From assembly GCA_016283195.1 (NCBI GenBank), contig JAEEML010000073.1:1-6877 (forward strand): a stretch of 6,877 nucleotides of DNA, written 5' to 3'. Shown here one piece after another: positions 4,578 to 6,877 of this stretch (the first letter of the stretch is position 1; each line of letters begins with the position of its first letter). A program made the translations under genes and the position numbers. Below the pieces are notes generated by a model. That model did no database searches. It was not told the DNA's origin and was given only the letters and a program-made list of their open reading frames with translations. This stretch comes from Deltaproteobacteria bacterium (GTDB lineage: Bacteria; JAEEML01).

Positions 4578-6877
4578 ATGTCCGGTATAAGTTTAGAGCT
4601 ACAAACACATCTTTCAACCATTACCAGCCTTTCGGCCGCCGAAAGTTCTGGCACAGTCAAAGCTGCTGATAATAAAGCAAAATATCAAGAAATAGCTTCT
4701 AGTATCAAAACGCTGATTAGCACCGAAAGCGCCCTTACACCGGAAACATCAAGCACACTTTTAAATATTATCGACAAATTGGAAAAGGCTGGCGTGGCCG
4801 ACCTGGGCCCGCTAAAAGCCAGTGTTGCAGCTTTAACCGCCAAGCCGGAATTAAAAGTCTCCGTCCCTACTACGGCGCCGGCCGCTCCGGCTCCTTCAGA
4901 CAGTTTAAAAACTTCCGCTGCCCCCAGTGGGCCGGTTGGCGCAGCGGTAGCTGCCGGTTCTATACTCTCCGACATTGTGCTTGATGAAGATCCGCTTAAG
5001 AGTGCTGCCAAAGCTTTTGTGGAAAGTCTTATTCCGGCCAGTAATCCCATAAAATTTTTGGGCAGTTTTTTTGATCTCGGCACCGAGCTTTATCAATCGA
5101 CGGTCGCCGCAGCGGCGGCAAAAGGCAAAGATGGTATTGGCACCGAGGATATAAATGCCTTGGCCAGCGCCTATTTTAGCCAATTTTTTGCCGAGCTTAG
5201 CGATAAAGATCTCAAACAATTGGCCAGCGCTTTTTCGGAGCCAGTAATTAAAAACCTGGCCAGCTCTTTTAATAATGCCGGCGCCGATTTGGTAAATAGT
5301 TCCGACCTAGTAAAAATGCTGACTGGCACCAATATTCTGCGGGGCACACGCAATTTTGAGACCATTACCAAAGCGCTGGAAGATGTCTTAAAAGCCCGCA
5401 ATATTACCGTAAGCCATGATTTTAAGGTTGACCCCGATGCCGAGCCGACAGAACTTACAGCGGTGGTTCTTAAAGGTGTACTAATAGAAGCCGAGAAAAT
5501 GACCGATGAATTTCTCGGTGAGCAGGCTAAAGAGCTTTTAACCACTGTTTTAACCAGCACCTCCTTTGCTGACATCACCGCTGCTTTTGGCGAATTTGAA
5601 GCCCTTTTCCCCAGTGGCAGCGCGACTACGCCCCCCTTTAAAAAAATGCTCGCCAAGTATTGGAGTGGCCCCATTAAAAAGCTGCAAACACCAAATTTGA
5701 GTTCGCTGCTTTCTGCTTTTGACCATGCGCCGTTGCTCGATTTAGTTGAAAGAAAGATAACTAGCGGAGCCGATCTTTCACCCCAGGATATGGTAGCCAA
5801 TGAAATGGCCACCTATGCTAAAAATATTAAAAAAATGGCTCAAGATGAGCTTATCAGCCGCACTTCAAAGGCCCTCTCCAACGGTACAGCCATTTATGGC
5901 CTCGATAACTTCGACTTTACCGTGCCCTCTTTTTCCAAATGGGAGAATTTTAAGCGCGGCATAGCTAACTTTTTTGGCAATATTTTCTCTTCAAGGCGCC
6001 CCATTGCTCCAGATGGTGCGCAAATGCAATATAGAGCCCGCGAATTTGGTAAAGAGCATGGGCGCATTATGTGGCAGATTCAGCAGGATGGCTTTAGTAC
6101 TATTGATGTGGAAAATTATGTGGCCGGAGAGCTGGCCCAGCGCAATCCCAATATGGATGCCAAAGATGTGCGCGCCATGGCGGTCTTGATTACCGAGCAA
6201 ATGAATATTGGGGCCGCAGAATGGCGTAAGGCCACACTTGGTGTTGATACTATTCCTGCGGATGATTTTCGCCACACGCTTATTAGCCAGAATATCCAAA
6301 GCCTGGCCAAAGATTTGGGTGTTAGTATAGACCTTATTGATCCGGAAAAAGATGTGGCGATAAGAGAAAAAATTCTAATGGATATTAAAGACGCTGCCGA
6401 CAAAAAAGGCGAGCAGATTGATATCACTACCGGCGAACCCTTTAAGCTTACCCCAGCAGAAATGAAAGCTATTGCCAAAACGGCCATCGAAAGCTTGGCG
6501 GCAGTGCAACATAATTACCTTTTGCGCCTGATTCCTGAAGAACCGGCCAAACTGGATACAGTAGATGAACTCACTCAATATATGGTGAGTGCCGCCAGCC
6601 AGGATATTCCCGATATTGATAAATTTTTTACCGCCGCCGCCAAGTTGGAAGGCGCTATTCAGGCCAAACTTGAGGCCGATTTCAAACAAAAACGGCTAAA
6701 TGATCCCAATACTCCCCCACCAGGAGGCGATGATTTTTCCCGCGCCCGCTCTGGTGCCTTTCAAACGGTGCTTGGCGCTTTGACTAACGATCAAATAAAG
6801 CATCTTGCCACCATGGTCACCGGGCGGGAGTTCCGGCTAGTGCAGGAATCGGCCAACGAACTGGCCGAAAAGTTCAA
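4578..6877 (+). CDS. Large helical protein of unknown family, tandem paralogue 2 (766 residues seen, 3' end outside window)
   Basis: The frame is open from ATG 4578 to the window end. It aligns with the first large gene along its whole visible length. LLNIIDKLEKAGVADLGPLK (61-80) matches the N-terminal motif. A Pro/Ala/Thr linker (97-120, PTTAPAAPAPSD onward) ends AAPSGPV. ELSDKDLKQLASAF (206-219) and TNILRGTRNF match the middle. VPSFSKWENFKRGIANFFG (from 449), IMWQIQQDGF (from 497) and RNPNMDAKDV form the central block. TPPPGGDD (712-719) and ALTNDQIKHL (734-743) form the last block seen. Identity looks near 45% in the central block and lower elsewhere. If colinear to the end, about 215 residues are missing and the full length would be near 980. 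The visible part has no cysteine, no signal peptide and no clear membrane span. Function unknown. Confidence 0.9.
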   Translation, partial: MSGISLELQTHLSTITSLSAAESSGTVKAADNKAKYQEIASSIKTLISTESALTPETSSTLLNIIDKLEKAGVADLGPLKASVAALTAKPELKVSVPTTAPAAPAPSDSLKTSAAPSGPVGAAVAAGSILSDIVLDEDPLKSAAKAFVESLIPASNPIKFLGSFFDLGTELYQSTVAAAAAKGKDGIGTEDINALASAYFSQFFAELSDKDLKQLASAFSEPVIKNLASSFNNAGADLVNSSDLVKMLTGTNILRGTRNFETITKALEDVLKARNITVSHDFKVDPDAEPTELTAVVLKGVLIEAEKMTDEFLGEQAKELLTTVLTSTSFADITAAFGEFEALFPSGSATTPPFKKMLAKYWSGPIKKLQTPNLSSLLSAFDHAPLLDLVERKITSGADLSPQDMVANEMATYAKNIKKMAQDELISRTSKALSNGTAIYGLDNFDFTVPSFSKWENFKRGIANFFGNIFSSRRPIAPDGAQMQYRAREFGKEHGRIMWQIQQDGFSTIDVENYVAGELAQRNPNMDAKDVRAMAVLITEQMNIGAAEWRKATLGVDTIPADDFRHTLISQNIQSLAKDLGVSIDLIDPEKDVAIREKILMDIKDAADKKGEQIDITTGEPFKLTPAEMKAIAKTAIESLAAVQHNYLLRLIPEEPAKLDTVDELTQYMVSAASQDIPDIDKFFTAAAKLEGAIQAKLEADFKQKRLNDPNTPPPGGDDFSRARSGAFQTVLGALTNDQIKHLATMVTGREFRLVQESANELAEKF

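Noticed and set aside
1493-6689. Long minus-strand open frames antisense to the two large genes (e.g. 5171-5812)
   Set aside because: They are Ser/Ala-rich mirror translations of codon-biased coding sequence, have no ribosome-binding sites and overlap well-supported genes.
1-6877. CRISPR arrays, tRNA or rRNA genes, insertion-sequence ends
   Set aside because: No regularly spaced repeats, cloverleaf-like sequence, rRNA motifs or terminal inverted repeats with target duplications were seen.

Overview
The window is bacterial, about 45% GC by eye, with strong AGGAGG ribosome-binding sites and AT-rich gaps. A fragment of a Fibrobacter succinogenes major paralogous domain, the tail of an Rpn-type nuclease and a VapBC-like module all point to an accessory region of a gut or rumen-type anaerobe. 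Fibrobacteres, Spirochaetes, Bacteroidetes relatives and several candidate phyla carry such genes. The strong Shine-Dalgarno sites argue against typical Bacteroidetes, but no taxon can be fixed from this sequence.

Layout. Positions 1-159 hold the last 52 codons of an Rpn/PD-(D/E)XK-type protein. Positions 240-395 are a start-less remnant of a Fib_succ_major domain. Positions 426-1123 (minus strand) encode a PIN-domain toxin and its antitoxin, overlapping by 10 bp, with a promoter and a palindromic operator candidate just upstream. Positions 1395-4271 (plus) encode a 958-residue protein of no recognised family. A 306-bp gap follows, with a possible 42-codon small ORF. From 4578 to the window end runs a second, paralogous large gene, cut at residue 766.

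The two large genes are the centre of interest. They are colinear tandem paralogues with a weakly conserved N-terminus, a Pro/Ala linker ending in APSGPV, a well conserved central block starting VPSFSKW, and a conserved C-terminal block with a TPPG-like/DD motif. Neither has a signal peptide or a clear membrane span. Both are predicted to be almost entirely helical and contain very little cysteine. Each seems to have its own promoter and a near-identical leader (AAC, six or seven T, AGGAGGA), so they look like separately transcribed members of an expanding family rather than an operon. Their function is unknown; structural or effector-like roles are guesses. The remnants and the toxin-antitoxin pair beside them fit a plastic genomic region.
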